NCBI RefSeq assembly: GCF_030692605.1 | Contig: NZ_JAUYUD010000078.1 | Location: forward strand, 1 to 38,769 | Length of the DNA stretch: 38,769 nucleotides | Direction of reading: 5' to 3' | Source of the DNA: Lutibacter sp. | GTDB taxonomy: Bacteria > Bacteroidota > Bacteroidia > Flavobacteriales > Flavobacteriaceae | Shown here: one piece after another, positions 6,468 to 15,687 of the stretch | How positions within the stretch are numbered: position 1 is the first letter of the stretch | Layout of the letters: each line of letters starts with the position of its first letter | Notes under the pieces: model-generated | The model's database searches: none | Told to the model about the DNA's origin: nothing | Seen by the model: the letters and a program-made list of their open reading frames with translations, nothing else | Translations under genes and position numbers: made by a program

Positions 6468-8582
6468 CTAAAATTTAATTTTTAATTGATTTAATGCTTT
6501 TTTAGTATCTCTTTCAGGAAGTTTACAAGTGCCATCAACACATACATAAATAAAAGTTTCATTTTCCGAAAATCTCCCTTCCATTAAAGGAAGAGAACTT
6601 TTTTTAGTACTTCCCGCTATTAATTTATTTGGTATGTATTGGGTATTGATCTCTTCAAGTTTTACCAATGCATCTTTCCCTGAAATTGCAATTTCATAAT
6701 ATTCACCTACTAAATAACTCTTTAACTGAAGCCAATTTGAATATCCAGACCCATATAGATTCGCTTTGGCTTGCACATTTAAAAGCATTTGTTTACTCAC
6801 TTTTAAATAATAGTTGTTTGAATAATAATGACTTAATTTAAATAAATTTTTTGCCATTATGGAGTTAGAAGCAGGAATTACATTGTCTTCAATTTCCATT
6901 TTTCGGGCAATTAGATTCGCATCCTCATTAGATGTGAAAAAAAACATAGAACTTTTTGTGTCATAAAAATGATCAAAAACGTAATCTGTCAATTGTTTTG
7001 CCGTGTTCAACCATTTTTCATTTAGTGTGGCTTCATACAGTGAAATATAAGCATCTACTACAGTTGCATAATCTTCTAAATATCCATTAATTGTGCTCTT
7101 CCCATTTTTATAGGTATGATTTAAATTTCCACCTTCTTGAAGTTGTTTTGAATAAATAAACGTGGCATTTTTAATTGCAACATCAAGAAAATGTTTATCA
7201 CCAAAAACAGTATATGCATCAATGTACCCTTTTAGCATGAGTGCATTCCATGATGTCAACGATTTATCATCTAATCGTGGTTTGTCCTTTTTTATTCTTT
7301 CTTTTAAAAGTTTATTTCTCCAATTTGTTACTTTTTTATCCAAATCAACAATTGATATTCCATGCTTTTTAGAAATTTCATAGGTATTATTTTTTCTAAT
7401 TAACACATAATTATCATGTTCCCAATATCCATACTCGTTTACATTATAAAAATCAGAAAAAATTCTAAAATCACTCCCTAAAATTCGTTCTAATTCAGGT
7501 TTTGTCCATACATAATAAGCACCTTCAACTAATTTACCCTCTTTGGTTTTACTATCTGCATCTAAAGAAGAATAAAATGCTCCTTCATTTGTAGTTAATT
7601 CTCTTTCAATAAATTCTAACGTTTGATATACTGTTTTTTTGTACAATTCATTTTTAGTTGCTTGATAAGCTTCTGCATATAGACTTACCAACTGCCCATT
7701 ATCGTACAACATTTTTTCAAAATGAGGAATATGCCATTTGGCATCAACAGAATACCGAGCAAAACCTCCACCAATATGATCATTGATACCTCCTAAAGCC
7801 ATTTTAGTTAAAGAGGTGTTTACATAATTAAGTATCTCACCATCATTTGCTTGCACACCATATCGTAACAAAAACTGGTAATTATTTGGCATTGGAAATT
7901 TAGGCGATCCTTTTCTGCCTCCTAGCTCAGGGTCAATATTCTTTTTCCAATTATCAACAGACGATTTTAAATGAGAAATCTTGTAAATAACTTCATTTTT
8001 ATTTAATTCAATTAAATCTGAATTTTTGATACCTTCTGTAAGTTTTTCGGCATATTCAATTGCTTTTTCAGGTGTTTCTGAATATAGTTTTGAAAGTTGT
8101 TGAAGTGCACTAATCCAATTTTCTTTTGGAAAATAAGTCCCTCCCCAAAACGGTCTTCCATCTGGTAATGCAACACAATTTAATGGCCAACCTCCACTAC
8201 CTGTCATTAATTGCACCGCATTCATATAAATTTGATCTATATCTGGCCGTTCCTCTCTATCAATTTTTATATTTATAAAATGTTCATTCATTATGGCGGC
8301 AACTTCTTCATTTTCAAAACTCTCATGCTCCATAACATGGCACCAATGACAAGATGAATACCCAATAGAAATCAAAATTAATTTATTTTCCTTTTTGGCT
8401 AATTCAAGTGTTTCCTTATTCCAAGCATACCAATTAACTGGATTGTGCGCATGTTGAAGTAAATAAGGACTCGTTTCATTAATTAAACTATTGGTGAATT
8501 TGTGATTTTGCATTTTTTTTTCGGTTTTATCATTGCAACTTAAGAAAGAAATGACAGTAAAAAGAATAAGAAATTTATACAT
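6468..8582 (-). CDS. YyaL/DUF255 thioredoxin-domain protein, predicted lipoprotein
   Basis: A protein of 704 residues of the DUF255/SSP411 family: an N-terminal thioredoxin-like domain followed by a six-hairpin (alpha/alpha)6 glycosidase-like domain. The thioredoxin-like part (about 30-190) starts with [17 protein letters not shown]. It carries the active site [15 protein letters not shown] with C78 and C81, and [23 protein letters not shown]. The remainder has family motifs such as [17 protein letters not shown] and [17 protein letters not shown] start it at ATG 8582, giving [16 protein letters not shown], a lipoprotein signal with C16 as lipid site. Longer upstream readings run into the dodecin terminator. 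Family members are often cytosolic, so the exported form is notable. The in vivo substrate is unknown. Confidence 0.9.
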   Translation of the reverse strand: MYKFLILFTVISFLSCNDKTEKKMQNHKFTNSLINETSPYLLQHAHNPVNWYAWNKETLELAKKENKLILISIGYSSCHWCHVMEHESFENEEVAAIMNEHFINIKIDREERPDIDQIYMNAVQLMTGSGGWPLNCVALPDGRPFWGGTYFPKENWISALQQLSKLYSETPEKAIEYAEKLTEGIKNSDLIELNKNEVIYKISHLKSSVDNWKKNIDPELGGRKGSPKFPMPNNYQFLLRYGVQANDGEILNYVNTSLTKMALGGINDHIGGGFARYSVDAKWHIPHFEKMLYDNGQLVSLYAEAYQATKNELYKKTVYQTLEFIERELTTNEGAFYSSLDADSKTKEGKLVEGAYYVWTKPELERILGSDFRIFSDFYNVNEYGYWEHDNYVLIRKNNTYEISKKHGISIVDLDKKVTNWRNKLLKERIKKDKPRLDDKSLTSWNALMLKGYIDAYTVFGDKHFLDVAIKNATFIYSKQLQEGGNLNHTYKNGKSTINGYLEDYATVVDAYISLYEATLNEKWLNTAKQLTDYVFDHFYDTKSSMFFFTSNEDANLIARKMEIEDNVIPASNSIMAKNLFKLSHYYSNNYYLKVSKQMLLNVQAKANLYGSGYSNWLQLKSYLVGEYYEIAISGKDALVKLEEINTQYIPNKLIAGSTKKSSLPLMEGRFSENETFIYVCVDGTCKLPERDTKKALNQLKIKF

Positions 8583-8615
8583 TAATATTTTTTTTTCAAA
8601 AATACATAAAAAACA

Positions 8616-8637
8616 AAAGCGCTTTAAAAAGCGCTTT
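8616..8637 (-). terminator. duplicated palindrome, dodecin terminator
   Basis: Two copies of the palindrome AAAGCGCTTT (8616-8625 and 8628-8637) are separated by two bases. They can pair into a stem of about nine base pairs. On the minus strand this is followed by a T-rich tract, as expected for an intrinsic terminator just past the dodecin stop. It separates dodecin from the YyaL-like gene. Confidence 0.75.
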
Positions 8638-8658
8638 AAATATAAATATACATTTATG

Positions 8659-8859
8659 TTATCTAACTTCAAATGTAATTTTAACGTTAACTCTAAATTC
8701 TTCAATCTCACCATCATTAACAACTACACTTTGCGATTGTACAAATGCTGACTTAATATGGTTTACACTTTTTGTTGCATGAGCAACTGCATTTCTCGTA
8801 GCTTCTTCCCAACTTTTGGAAGAACTAGCCATAATTTCTATTACTTTTAATACTGCCAT
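8659..8859 (-). CDS. dodecin family flavin-binding protein
   Basis: Dodecins are small proteins that assemble as dodecamers and store or buffer flavins in the cytoplasm. This one has 66 residues, the normal family length. It shows the family pattern: a beta strand [19 protein letters not shown], one helix, and then [10 protein letters not shown] as the last strand. W17 and the SxSWEEA segment are conserved. The aromatic residue that stacks on flavin in the archaeal protein is not clearly present. It is followed by a strong hairpin terminator and is probably monocistronic. Confidence 0.92.
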   Translation of the reverse strand: MAVLKVIEIMASSSKSWEEATRNAVAHATKSVNHIKSAFVQSQSVVVNDGEIEEFRVNVKITFEVR

Positions 8860-9148
8860 AATTTTTTGCTTTTTAATTAATAAACTTAAATATACAAAAA
8901 AATAATGAAACTTAAAAAAACCTTCTTAACTACATACTTAATAAAAGAATAAAAAAATCGAGGAATTTGCATGCCTATTTCTAATTGAAGATTTTTAAAA
9001 TTGTTCTTAATTTTTAACATATTTGAGTTTATTGAAAGCGGTATATAATTGATTTTTTGTTACATCCCATGAGATCTGTTTACAATTTAATTATCCAAAA
9101 TCATCAATAATTATAAATTGTCAAAATTGAGAATACATGAATAAATTT

Positions 9149-9162
9149 ATCCAAATTTGGAT
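9149..9162. repeat. 14-bp perfect palindrome
   Basis: ATCCAAATTTGGAT is a perfect dyad in the dodecin-antiporter intergenic region, about 250 bases upstream of the antiporter. It is a possible operator for a dimeric regulator. There is no functional evidence beyond symmetry. Confidence 0.3.
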
Positions 9163-9265
9163 GATTTTATTTGAAAATAGATAAAATATTTCAATTTTGA
9201 CTTTCTTTTTTTTGGTTTTTAAAAACCCTTTTCCCTATAAATAAAACTATGACGTATTCATTCAT

Positions 9266-9350
9266 AAAAATATTTATATATTCATTAAATCATCTATATT
9301 TACCGCAAATTCAGACCATAAAGCGTCAACAACAATAATAACATATGACA
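9266..9350 (+). promoter_or_regulatory. conserved leader, copy A, upstream of antiporter 1
   Basis: This stretch aligns with 11957-12042 ahead of the second antiporter. Shared blocks include AAAAATATTTATAT, TATATTTAC(C/T)GCAAATT, GCGTCAACAAC and ATGACAGA. By hand about 48 of 58 positions match from TATATTTAC to ATGACAGA. TATATTTAC resembles the -7 promoter box with one mismatch. A shared promoter and 5' leader is the simplest reading. Confidence 0.6.
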
Positions 9351-9380
9351 GATTTATTATTGGCCTTGGATTGCGGTTAA
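9345..9380 (+). CDS. possible 11-codon upstream ORF
   Basis: ATG 9345 opens a frame encoding MTDLLLALDCG and ends at TAA 9378-9380. The same ATGACAGA sequence is the genuine start of the second antiporter (MTDFF), so this uORF starts at the position equivalent to a true start codon. It may be a leader peptide or simply a relic of duplication. Confidence 0.25.
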   Translation: MTDLLLALDCG

Positions 9381-9408
9381 ATGAGTTTAATAAGCAATAC
9401 AAATAGGT

Positions 9409-11685
9409 ATGAAAAAATTCAAGAACAGCTTTTTTTATATGGGTGTAATCAGTGGATTTTCTGCCCTTATGTATTGGATTGTTTTGCTTGGCTCAAAATT
9501 GGAGCAAGACAGAAATATTGTAATCCCCAATTCCGGAAAAAGCCAATGGCAAGAATTTGTTGATTCCCTGATTTATAATTTGGAGCATCCGTTAGCCATT
9601 CTTCTGGCCCAAATTGTAACAATCATTTTTGTTGCCCGATTCTTTGGATGGGTATTTAAAAAAATTGGACAACCAACCGTAATAGGTGAAATAATTGCAG
9701 GCATTGTTTTGGGGCCTTCCCTGATTGGAATGTATTTTCCTGAATTTTCAGCCACATTATTTCCAACCCAATCATTAGGCAATTTACAGTTCTTAAGTCA
9801 AATAGGTTTAATCCTGTTTATGTTCGTTATAGGGATGGAATTGGATTTAAAGGTTTTGAGAAACAAAGCCCACGAAGCCGTCTTAATAAGTCACGCAAGT
9901 ATCATCATTCCGTTTGCTTTAGGAATGGGCCTGGCGTATTTCATTTACCGGTCTTTTGCTCCCGAAGGCGTTCAATTTTTATCCTTTGGCTTGTTTTTAG
10001 GTATCGCAATGAGCATAACCGCATTTCCGGTTTTAGCCAGAATTGTGCAAGAAAGAGGCTTGCAGAAAACACGTTTAGGAACAATTGTCATCACTTGTGC
10101 GGCAGTGGACGACATCACGGCCTGGTGTTTGTTGGCCGCCGTTATTGCCATAGTTAAAGCAGGTTCGTTTGAGAGCGCTTTATACATTATTGCCCTGGCC
10201 GCATTTTATGTTTTTTTAATGGTAAAAGTAGTTCGTCCATTTTTAAAAAGGGTTGGCGACTTGCATTCATCACGGGAAAATCTGGGCAAACCTATTGTTG
10301 CCATTTTCTTTTTGACTTTGATTATTTCCTCATATACCACCGAAGTAATAGGCATTCACGCTTTGTTTGGCGCTTTTATGGCTGGGGCAATTATGCCTGA
10401 AAACACAAAGTTCAGAAATATTTTTATTGAAAAGGTGGAAGATATTGCCTTGGTGCTTTTACTTCCCCTGTTTTTTGTGTTTACCGGCTTAAGAACCGAA
10501 ATTGGTTTGCTTAATGACCCTTATTTATGGAAAGTGACAGGCTTAATCATTCTTGTTGCTGTTGTGGGTAAATTTATTGGAAGCGCATTGGCGGCCAAAT
10601 ATGTAGGCCAAGATTGGAAAGACAGTTTAACCATAGGGGCTTTGATGAACACAAGGGGGTTAATGGAATTGATTGTTCTTAATATAGGCTATGACCTTGG
10701 CGTATTAACACCCGAAATTTTTGCAATGATGGTTATAATGGCTTTGGTGACAACATTTATGACCGGTCCCGCGTTGGACTTAATTAATTGGGCATATAAA
10801 TCCAAATCGGAAGAAATACCGCAAGAAATCAGGCAAATCAGTAAATACAAAATCTTAGTTTCATTCGGAAACCCAGAACGCGGTAAATCTCTTTTGAGAT
10901 TGGCAAATGGATTAATAAAGAAACTTAATGGAAATGCTTCAATAACCGCTATGCACCTCACATCAAGCAATGAAATGCACCATTACAATGCAGAAGAATA
11001 CGAATCAGAAAGTTTTGCGCCAATAATTCAAGAATCAAAAAAATTAAATCAAAAAATTACGACGCTTTACAAAGCTTCAAATAACATAGATGCCGATATT
11101 GCAGAAGTGGCGAACAAGGGCAATTATGACCTGCTGCTGGTTGGCGTGGGCCAGTCTATTTATGAAGGCAGTTTATTGGGTAAAATTTTAGGGTTCACCA
11201 CAAGAATTATTAATCCGGAAAAACTGCTTAACCAGGTTACGGGCAAAGAAAGTCTCTTTGAAAATTTACCATTTGACCAAAGAACCCAACAAATTTTAGG
11301 CAAGAGTGAAGTTTCGGTTGGTGTTTTGGTGGATAAGGGTTTTCAAAAAATTGACAAAATATTCATTCCGGTTTTTAGCGAAAAGGATATTTTTGCAATA
11401 ACGTTCGCTCAAAAACTAATTAAAAATTCAGATTCATATATTACAATCTTAGACACGGAAGGACAAATTAAAAATCATCCAGCACTAAAGGAAGCCATAA
11501 GGGAAATAGAGCAATTCGCTCCTGGCCATATCAATTTTGTCAATGAGCGAGTTATTGAAAAAGAATTTCTAAAACAAAACGACTTAATGATCATCAGCAC
11601 CGAAAGCTGGAAAAAATTGGTGGAAACAAAAAGTGTTTGGCTGTCAGATATTCCGTCAACACTGATCCTTTCCATTAAAGAATGA
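9409..11685 (+). CDS. CPA2-family cation:proton antiporter 1
   Basis: Inner-membrane monovalent cation/proton antiporter of 758 residues. A long N-terminal part with an extra first helix leads into the exchanger domain (about 60-470). Its motifs include GQPTVIGEIIAGIVLGPSLIG, FMFVIGMELDLKVL, MSITAFPVLARI, and ITCAAVDDITAWCLLA, whose Asp pair is the likely ion site. The HALFGAFMAGAIMP and MNTRGLMELIVLNIG segments match the CHX/KefB type. The C-terminal 270 residues are soluble and resemble tandem universal-stress-protein-like domains. I start at ATG 9409 (MKKFKNSFFYMG), because an ATG at 9381 is in another frame. Its codon use is more G+C-rich than the flanking genes, like that of its partner at 12036. 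Confidence 0.92.
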   Translation: MKKFKNSFFYMGVISGFSALMYWIVLLGSKLEQDRNIVIPNSGKSQWQEFVDSLIYNLEHPLAILLAQIVTIIFVARFFGWVFKKIGQPTVIGEIIAGIVLGPSLIGMYFPEFSATLFPTQSLGNLQFLSQIGLILFMFVIGMELDLKVLRNKAHEAVLISHASIIIPFALGMGLAYFIYRSFAPEGVQFLSFGLFLGIAMSITAFPVLARIVQERGLQKTRLGTIVITCAAVDDITAWCLLAAVIAIVKAGSFESALYIIALAAFYVFLMVKVVRPFLKRVGDLHSSRENLGKPIVAIFFLTLIISSYTTEVIGIHALFGAFMAGAIMPENTKFRNIFIEKVEDIALVLLLPLFFVFTGLRTEIGLLNDPYLWKVTGLIILVAVVGKFIGSALAAKYVGQDWKDSLTIGALMNTRGLMELIVLNIGYDLGVLTPEIFAMMVIMALVTTFMTGPALDLINWAYKSKSEEIPQEIRQISKYKILVSFGNPERGKSLLRLANGLIKKLNGNASITAMHLTSSNEMHHYNAEEYESESFAPIIQESKKLNQKITTLYKASNNIDADIAEVANKGNYDLLLVGVGQSIYEGSLLGKILGFTTRIINPEKLLNQVTGKESLFENLPFDQRTQQILGKSEVSVGVLVDKGFQKIDKIFIPVFSEKDIFAITFAQKLIKNSDSYITILDTEGQIKNHPALKEAIREIEQFAPGHINFVNERVIEKEFLKQNDLMIISTESWKKLVETKSVWLSDIPSTLILSIKE

Positions 11686-12035
11686 AAACAGAAACTTAAA
11701 ACTAAGGCCTAAATTAAAAAAAACCACACGCAAACCGACACTTCAAAGACAGTAAAACAAATAAAAAAATGGGTTCAAGGAATCCTGAAAAGAACACCGG
11801 TTGCTTTTTTACCTCTTCCATTAAAAGATCCTTTTGCAATATAGCTAAAATGAACTTATTGGTCTTTTTGTGGACATTGCAAAACGCGGTGTCATTAAAG
11901 CGTCCATCTGGTTTCAAAAAAACCATTTTATAAAAATAATATTTTGCACTCCCCAAAAAAATATTTATATTTCCCACAAATCCCATATATTTACTGCAAA
12001 TTAATACCGTACGGCGTCAACAACCAGAATAGCAA
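11686..12035. other. intergenic region between the two antiporters
   Basis: No supported gene. A minus-strand open frame of 90 codons (11714-11986) has no recognisable features and overlaps the leader of antiporter 2, so I regard it as chance. The right end (11957-12042) is the second copy of the leader shared with antiporter 1. Confidence 0.5.
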
Positions 12036-12042
12036 ATGACAG
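11957..12042 (+). promoter_or_regulatory. conserved leader, copy B, upstream of antiporter 2
   Basis: This is the counterpart of 9266-9350, with shared blocks AAAAATATTTATAT, TATATTTACTGCAAATT, GCGTCAACAAC and ATGACAGA. Here the ATG of ATGACAGA is the antiporter start codon itself at 12036. The conservation suggests both antiporters are controlled by the same promoter or leader-based signal. Confidence 0.6.
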
Positions 12043-14180
12043 ACTTTTTTAAACATTTATTGCACGAATTTGAATTGCCGCTGGGAAATCCGGTGTTGAT
12101 ATTTTCATTGATTCTGCTTATTATCCTGCTTTCGCCTATTCTTCTCAGGCGCTTAAATATACCCGGCATTATCGGTTTAATTATTTCGGGTGTCATTGTT
12201 GGCCCTTATGGCTTGAACATACTGGAAAAAAATTCGGCGGTCGACCTCTTTTCAACCATCGGTTTGTTGTATATTATGTTCATTGCCGGACTTGAATTGG
12301 ACATGAACCAGTTTAAGGCCAACAGGAACAAAAGCCTTTTATTCGGGTTTTTTACGTTTATTTTTCCTTTGAGCATCGGATTCTCCGTATTTTACTATCT
12401 GCTGGGTTATGGTTTTAATGCGTCACTGTTAACTGCAAGTATGTTTGCTTCACATACACTTATTGCTTATCCGATTGTGAGCAAATTTGGGATTTCCAAA
12501 AATCAAGCAGTCGCAATAACAGTTGGAGGGACTATTATTACAGATACCGCTGCCCTGTTGACACTTGCCGTTATTATGAGCAATAATCAGGGAAGCCTAA
12601 ATCAGGAATTTTGGATTAAGTTGGGCATTTCACTGGCAATTTTTTCAGCCATTATGTTTTTTGTGATTCCGAAAATAGCGAAATGGTTTTTTCGCAAGCT
12701 GGAAAGCGAAAAACATTCCCATTATATTTTTGTGTTGGCTGTTGTGTTCTTTTCCGCATTTTTAGCGCAAGCAGCTGGTGTTGAGGCAATTATCGGGGCG
12801 TTCGTTGCCGGGTTGGCCCTCAACAAATTGATTCCGCATTCTTCTGCATTGATGAACAGGATAGAGTTTATAGGAAACTCACTTTTTATCCCATTTTTTC
12901 TGATTTCAGTTGGAATGATTGTTGACATGAGCGTAATCCTAAAAGGCCCGGAAGCATTAATAATAGCTGTTGTCATGACGGTTGTCGCTATTTTCGGCAA
13001 ATGGTTTGCCTCCTTGGTTACACAACTCGTGTTCAGGTATTCAGCGGCACAACGCCAGCTTATTTTTGGGCTCAGCAACGCCCAGGCCGCGGCCACGCTT
13101 GCTGCTGTTCTGATAGGTTATAAGGCAGGAATACTGGATGAAAATATTCTGAATGGCTCTATAATAATGATTTTGATCACCTGCATAATAGCATCTTTTG
13201 CAACGGAAAAGGCAGCCAAAAAAATTGTCATTGAAATGGATGGCGATACCTCAGATTTGAAAAAAGCAAACAGCTTCAACAACGAACATATTCTCATTCC
13301 AATCGCCAACATAGAAAGCATAGAAAAGCTGCTCGAATTTTCAATTTTCATCAAGGAAAAAAAAGCAGCCAATCCTGTTTCAATTCTGTCAGTGGTTTCC
13401 AACAATGACGAAGCGGAAATAAACATTCTGAAAGCAAGAAGCAAACTCGAAGAATTTGTGAGGCAAGCTTCCGCAACAGAAACAAAAGTAAATATTATTA
13501 CCACCATAGACCATAATCCGGCAAGTGGCATCTCGCGTATTTCAAGGGAAATTATGGCCGATATTGTTGTTTTGGGATGGCCTCACCGTGCGGATTTAAT
13601 AGACAAACTAATTGGGGAAAAAGTGGACAATATTTTAAACAATACCGATAAAACCACTTTTATTTGCCATTTTGAAAAGCCTTTGGTATTGCACAAAAGA
13701 ATTGCGATTGTTATCCCGCCTTTGGCAGAACATGAAAACGGGTTTGAACAGTGGTTCACAAAAATGGCGAAACTGGCACAAGAGCTGAGTATTCCCATTT
13801 TGTTGTGCTGTAACGAAACAACCCAAAATTCTGTTAACAAACTGGTGAAAAAAGCGAGGTTAACGGCAGCAATTGTGCCCCATAACTTTGAAGATTGGGA
13901 CGACTTTTTTGTTTTGTCAAAAGCCGTCAATCTAGATGATTTGTTAGTGTTAGTTTGTGCACGCAAGGGAGCGGCTTCCTATATGAATGCACTCGAAAAT
14001 CTTCCCTCCAAACTCGAAAAACATTTTAAAAAAAACAGCAGAATCGTTATTTACCCGCAGCAATTCAGTCAACAATTTAGTAACGAACGCTATAATAACA
14101 TTACACCTGAACCATTGAGCTTAGGGATAGAAACCATTCAAAAAATTGGTCGGGGAATAGGAAACATTTTAAAAAAATAA
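12036..14180 (+). CDS. CPA2-family cation:proton antiporter 2
   Basis: Inner-membrane antiporter of 714 residues, paralogous to the 9409 gene. The exchanger domain (about 15-395) shows LNIPGIIGLIISGVIVGPYGLNIL and YIMFIAGLELDMNQF. It also shows AVAITVGGTIITDTAALLTLAV, where the ion-site position is TD and not DD, and IIGAFVAGLALNKLIP. The C-terminal part (about 410-714) is soluble, with two USP-like segments beginning at EHILIPIANIE and KRIAIVIPPLAE. The DD/TD difference from antiporter 1 suggests different ion specificity or stoichiometry, which is inference. Both share a leader sequence and elevated G+C, consistent with acquisition as a pair. Confidence 0.92.
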   Translation: MTDFFKHLLHEFELPLGNPVLIFSLILLIILLSPILLRRLNIPGIIGLIISGVIVGPYGLNILEKNSAVDLFSTIGLLYIMFIAGLELDMNQFKANRNKSLLFGFFTFIFPLSIGFSVFYYLLGYGFNASLLTASMFASHTLIAYPIVSKFGISKNQAVAITVGGTIITDTAALLTLAVIMSNNQGSLNQEFWIKLGISLAIFSAIMFFVIPKIAKWFFRKLESEKHSHYIFVLAVVFFSAFLAQAAGVEAIIGAFVAGLALNKLIPHSSALMNRIEFIGNSLFIPFFLISVGMIVDMSVILKGPEALIIAVVMTVVAIFGKWFASLVTQLVFRYSAAQRQLIFGLSNAQAAATLAAVLIGYKAGILDENILNGSIIMILITCIIASFATEKAAKKIVIEMDGDTSDLKKANSFNNEHILIPIANIESIEKLLEFSIFIKEKKAANPVSILSVVSNNDEAEINILKARSKLEEFVRQASATETKVNIITTIDHNPASGISRISREIMADIVVLGWPHRADLIDKLIGEKVDNILNNTDKTTFICHFEKPLVLHKRIAIVIPPLAEHENGFEQWFTKMAKLAQELSIPILLCCNETTQNSVNKLVKKARLTAAIVPHNFEDWDDFFVLSKAVNLDDLLVLVCARKGAASYMNALENLPSKLEKHFKKNSRIVIYPQQFSQQFSNERYNNITPEPLSLGIETIQKIGRGIGNILKK

Positions 14181-14455
14181 ATTTTATAAAAGGATAAATC
14201 ACATTTAAAAAGCTATTGGACAATTTTACAATTATTAAGGTTTTGATTTATCGATAAAACTATTAGTTTATTTTATTCTGCTACAAATTGTTCTAGAAAA
14301 ACTATTCAAATCCTAAAGAGTCGACCCATAAAAACCGTTTAACAAGCTGATATATAATAAATTAATTTAATATTTTTTGTTTAAAACTGCAAGATTTCGT
14401 GTTTTATATTCATTAAATCCATACAAATTTACTATTATTTTTCAAATAAATATTC

Positions 14456-14587
14456 TCAGTTTTGCATAATCATACTAAACTCAAAAGTGAGATAATCAGC
14501 AATTATTTTTTCAAAATCTTCTTCTTTTGGTATTTCGTCATTGAAATAATAAAAGGTGTGCAACCATTCGTCTGTGAATACTTCACT
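14456..14587 (-). pseudogene. 3' remnant of an unidentified gene
   Basis: Reading the minus strand from 14587 to the TGA at 14456 gives 43 codons that look like true coding sequence (SEVFTDEWLHTFYYFND and onward, ending FSMIMQN). It has an acidic, aromatic composition and no start codon. A stop codon (TAA, 14588-14590) lies directly upstream in frame, so only the C-terminal end of a former gene remains. Family not recognised. Confidence 0.4.
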
Positions 14588-14604
14588 TTATTGTAATTTT
14601 TAAG

Positions 14605-14730
14605 GCTAGCGCTCGCTCGAAATGTCATTAAATTAAGGAATATTTAACACGCTTTTGTCATTTCGACCAGCGAGAGAAATCACATAACGAGAGCAACAAA
14701 TGAGATTCCTCCTGCGTCGGAATGACAAAA
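14605..14730. repeat. flavobacterial-type intergenic repeat
   Basis: An imperfect inverted repeat: GCTCGCTCGAAATGTCA at the left against TGTCATTTCGACCAGCGAG at the right. It is followed by GAGCAACAAATGAGATTCCTCCTGCGT and GGAATGACAAA. The motifs ATGAGATTCCT and AATGACAAA recur at 16797-16852, and GGAATGACAAA at about 15651-15661, so this is a dispersed element within the window. Confidence 0.55.
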
Positions 14731-14779
14731 AAACTTATTCTTTTGTTGACACAAGCGAGAAGTTCGAACGTTCGTACTT

Positions 14780-15562
14780 TTATTTATTTCGTTTATAAAA
14801 TTCTTCTTTTACATATTTTTTTGCACCACGTTGTGCTTCATCTATTAGAAAATAAAAATCTATTATTGTTGGTCTTACATTCCGTTCCAATGAATATTCT
14901 TGAATTACTCGAACCGCTTTTCTAAAATTTTTATCTCCAGTTTCTTCTTCTACAAATTTTAACTTTTTAGCAACTTTCATTACTACCAAATCTGGTTTTA
15001 CACAATCATAACCGCTATCTAATAAAAAATGCAACAACGAAGTTGTTGATTGAAAAAAAGGAATTTTATTTTCTTTTAGTGTTTTTAGCAATATGTCAAA
15101 CCCGTTCCAAAAGTTTTCAATATCATCTTCTGTTTTGATTTTTTTCGGAATATTTATGTCATTTAGCAATTTATAGAATGAGCCAATCACTTTTATTTTT
15201 CTTGCTAATGTTACAATGTGAAATAATTTTCCTTGCTGTCTAATTCCTTTTATACTTTCCCAAGAATTGTCTGCAATATCACAAGGGTTTAATTTGGCAA
15301 CTTTGTCAATCTCAAAATTTTCAAATGCTTTGTCATAATTTCCAGATTTCAATATTTGTTCTACCAATTCAGAATTTGCATTTTGACTATAAGCGATTAA
15401 ATATGCAAATGTTTTTAAAATTTCGTTGTCATTTTTAAAATCCGAAACGATTTTATTTTGCCTTCTGTTTTTCTCAATACTAAAGTTCGGTTCATTCTTA
15501 TAATTGTCTATTGTTTCAATCAATAAATCGATTTCTTTGTATAGATTTTCTTTTTCGTTCAT
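14780..15562 (-). CDS. HhH-GPD/DNA-glycosylase-like protein
   Basis: A soluble protein of 260 residues. The helical organisation and several segments recall 3-methyladenine DNA glycosylases and the HhH-GPD superfamily. LKTFAYLIAYSQNANSELVEQIL (about 49-71) suits an N-terminal helical pair. IPFFQSTTSLLHFLLDSGYDCVKPDLVVMKVAKKL (about 167-201) fits a helix-hairpin-helix followed by the catalytic-type Asp (D191, in KPDLVV). This assignment is from pattern only and moderate. I start at ATG 15562 (MNEKENLYKE); the open frame extends 39 codons upstream through repeat-like DNA. It is flanked on both sides by repeat fragments ending in GGAATGACAAA, which suggests it may have arrived as a cassette. Confidence 0.6.
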   Translation of the reverse strand: MNEKENLYKEIDLLIETIDNYKNEPNFSIEKNRRQNKIVSDFKNDNEILKTFAYLIAYSQNANSELVEQILKSGNYDKAFENFEIDKVAKLNPCDIADNSWESIKGIRQQGKLFHIVTLARKIKVIGSFYKLLNDINIPKKIKTEDDIENFWNGFDILLKTLKENKIPFFQSTTSLLHFLLDSGYDCVKPDLVVMKVAKKLKFVEEETGDKNFRKAVRVIQEYSLERNVRPTIIDFYFLIDEAQRGAKKYVKEEFYKRNK

Positions 15563-15687
15563 TTTTTGTTTCTGTTTTGGTAGTATGATGCACAACTTGC
15601 GAATCCTTCCAATAAAATCATCCCAACCTACCAAAAAATTAAGCAGATTGGAATGACAAATATCAAACTTTAAAATCAAATAATTAA

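Larger units (their letters stand above)
8860..9408. other. AT-rich intergenic region between divergent dodecin and antiporter genes
   Basis: No convincing gene is present. It contains the dodecin promoter region (left end, minus strand), the 14-bp palindrome ATCCAAATTTGGAT at 9149-9162 that could be an operator, and at its right end the leader segment shared with the second antiporter (9266-9350). A tiny open frame (9345-9380) precedes the antiporter. Confidence 0.6.
14181..14779. other. accessory intergenic region with gene remnant and repeat
   Basis: AT-rich DNA follows the second antiporter with no clear terminator. Two items can be named inside it: a 3' gene fragment on the minus strand (14456-14587) and a palindromic intergenic repeat (about 14605-14730). 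The rest shows nothing recognisable. Confidence 0.6.

Noticed and set aside
8583-8723. 47-codon upstream extension of the YyaL-like protein
   Set aside because: It would read through the dodecin terminator hairpin and into dodecin antisense; ATG 8582 gives a proper lipoprotein signal.
9381-9563. 60-codon open frame overlapping the antiporter 1 start
   Set aside because: Different reading frame, no motifs, and the antiporter frame from ATG 9409 explains the sequence.
11714-11986. Minus-strand 90-codon open frame between the antiporters
   Set aside because: No recognisable motif or signal, runs across the conserved leader of antiporter 2, and composition looks like non-coding DNA.
12722-13966. 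Several minus-strand open frames inside antiporter 2
   Set aside because: They are antisense shadows of a clear membrane transporter gene with higher G+C, which lengthens spurious frames.
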